DNA from: Methanocrinis alkalitolerans
Lineage (GTDB): Archaea > Halobacteriota > Methanosarcinia > Methanotrichales > Methanotrichaceae
Assembly: GCF_029167205.1 (NCBI RefSeq)
Contig: NZ_JARFPL010000047.1
Coordinates: 1 to 14,355 of the forward strand
Reading direction: 5' to 3'
Length of the DNA: 14,355 nt
The translations under genes were made by a program, and so were the position numbers. The number at the start of each line of letters is the position of its first letter. Position 1 is the stretch's first letter. Under the pieces are notes generated by a model, which made no database searches, was not told where the DNA came from, and was given only the letters and a program-made list of their open reading frames with translations. Below are positions 13,814 through 14,355 of this stretch, piece by piece.

Positions 13814-13824
13814 ATTAAATAGTA
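13814..13824 (+). promoter_or_regulatory. Putative TATA box upstream of the 13847 reading frame
   Basis: ATTAAATAGTA lies in an AT-rich patch (13807-13826) about 27 bases before the ATG at 13847. The predicted transcript start would fall at or next to that ATG, giving a leaderless message, or a long leader for the gene at 14002. Confidence 0.35.
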
Positions 13825-13846
13825 TAAGCGGTAAGAGATCGTATAC

Positions 13847-14029
13847 ATGTCTTTCATGGTCCGCACGACGGCTCGAAGAGATCGTCCGGAGATCATGAAG
13901 GGCGATCGATCGGGTCTTGAGGATTTGACGGCCACGGGGCTCATCGCGGTGGAGGTCTTCTCCGCAGGCTGCAGATCCCCAATTGAGAGGGGTGAGCTGG
14001 CATGGCCGCCATCGTTGGAGAGACATTGA
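13847..14029 (+). CDS. Possible small leaderless protein ahead of the M6-like gene
   Basis: A 60-residue frame begins MSFMVRTTARRDRPEIMKGD and ends with a stop at 14027-14029, overlapping the next gene by 28 bases. It has no recognisable domain, no signal peptide and no ribosome binding site, but a TATA-like element lies at leaderless spacing. It could be a short upstream frame controlling the next gene, or just the non-coding leader. Confidence is low because the composition alone does not separate it from chance. Confidence 0.25.
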   Translation: MSFMVRTTARRDRPEIMKGDRSGLEDLTATGLIAVEVFSAGCRSPIERGELAWPPSLERH

Positions 14030-14241
14030 CCTTCGAACAGGAGAACGGCCCCGAGGTCGAGCTGGTGGTCTTTGGCGATGAGTTCTATGCCCGCTACGAG
14101 ACGGTGGACGGCTATTCTGTGGTCTACGATTACCAACGCGGGTTGTTCTGCTACGCCCTTCTGATCGATGGCGAGCTCGTCTCCAGCGGGGTCAGCCTGG
14201 AGGAGAGCAGACCTGCGGGATTGAAGAACCGGCTTTCCGCA
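14002..14241 (+). pseudogene. N-terminal fragment of an M6-peptidase-like gene, apparently interrupted near 14240
   Basis: From ATG 14002, with GGGGTGA seven to thirteen bases ahead, about 78 residues read as the N-terminal region found ahead of M6 (immune inhibitor A-type) metalloprotease domains: VELVVFGDEFYARYETVDGY, then YDYQRGLFCYALLIDGELVS, ending with the usual PAGLKNRL. The match is a pattern judgement. The frame has an in-frame stop just upstream (13993-13995) and no signal peptide, though these proteases are normally exported. After about 14240 the base composition turns AT-rich and the plus frame no longer resembles the family, while the opposite strand becomes protein-like (next entry). 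The gene is therefore most likely broken by an insertion. The zinc-site region is not present in the window. Confidence 0.6.
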
Positions 14242-14355
14242 TCAACCCTCCAATCCGTAGTATTTTTCACAATCCTTTCCCAACAATCGAATAATCCTAA
14301 CAAGATTATCATTCAGATTCGCTATCTTCAGATGCGTTTCACCATTAATCCAAAC
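14242..14355 (-). CDS. C-terminal end of a leftward gene, probably an insertion-sequence transposase
   Basis: The minus strand is open from the window edge to TGA at 14244-14242 and encodes 37 residues including THLKIANLNDNLVRIIRLLG and KDCEKYYGLEG. The regular amphipathic pattern and normal residue mix look like genuine coding sequence. The text resembles C-terminal ends of transposases as I recall them, but the IS family cannot be named from so little. It begins where the M6-like gene loses its similarity and composition shifts, which supports an inserted element whose remainder lies beyond the window. Confidence 0.5.
   Translation of the reverse strand, partial: VWINGETHLKIANLNDNLVRIIRLLGKDCEKYYGLEG

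Noticed and set aside
13603..14136. 177-codon minus-strand frame running through the MITE and the M6-like start
   Set aside because: It crosses the inverted-repeat element and the opposite-strand M6-like coding pattern, with no ribosome binding site or family similarity.

Overview
The window looks like the chromosome of a GC-rich methanogenic archaeon, most likely a relative of the Methanosarcinales such as a Methanothrix/Methanocrinis-type organism. This is inferred from an MtrH-family methyl-tetrahydromethanopterin methyltransferase, a two-subunit aconitase-X enzyme of the archaeal mevalonate pathway, archaeal TATA-box spacing with near-leaderless starts, GGAGGTGA-type ribosome binding sites and pyrimidine-rich 3' ends. 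No rRNA, tRNA or CRISPR array was seen, so genus-level placement is a guess.

Layout. 1-78 holds the first 26 codons of a leftward gene of unknown function. 321-689 encodes a small coiled-coil protein, 862-1671 a short-chain dehydrogenase/reductase, and 1713-1895 a 60-residue protein of unknown function. 1953-2022 is a dense regulatory patch: a perfect 25-bp tandem duplication plus an 11-bp inverted repeat. It precedes a nearly continuous same-strand gene string from 2041 to 9028.

That string is a small amphi-Trp-domain protein followed by the complete N-type (alternative, putatively Na+-linked) F1Fo ATPase operon atpD-atpC-atpQ-atpR-atpB-atpE-atpF-atpA-atpG. Its hallmarks are all readable: gene order beginning with beta-epsilon, the extra membrane proteins AtpQ and AtpR, no separate delta gene but a long b subunit with a delta-like C-terminus, and a c subunit with an E-S-T-x-x-Y ion site plus a second carboxylate in helix 1. 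Most junctions overlap or are under 15 bases; the exception is a 61-base atpA-atpG spacer made of 13-bp tandem repeats.

9029-9423 is an AT-rich gap that appears to hold a decayed IS1-type transposase fragment. It is followed by uvrC (9424-10974), a clear hairpin/T-tract terminator, a stand-alone mtrH homologue (11047-11970), and the large and small subunits of aconitase X / phosphomevalonate dehydratase (12016-13583).

The right end is shaped by mobile DNA. A 117-bp MITE-like element with 13-bp terminal inverted repeats and apparent 5-bp target duplications lies at 13626-13742. The start of an M6-peptidase-like gene (from 14002) is cut off near 14240, where a leftward reading frame, probably a transposase C-terminus, begins and runs out of the window.

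Functionally the window combines bioenergetics (N-ATPase), C1 methyl transfer (MtrH), isoprenoid lipid synthesis (AcnX) and DNA repair (UvrC). The N-ATPase block is best read as a laterally acquired module; the other genes are consistent with an archaeal chromosome.
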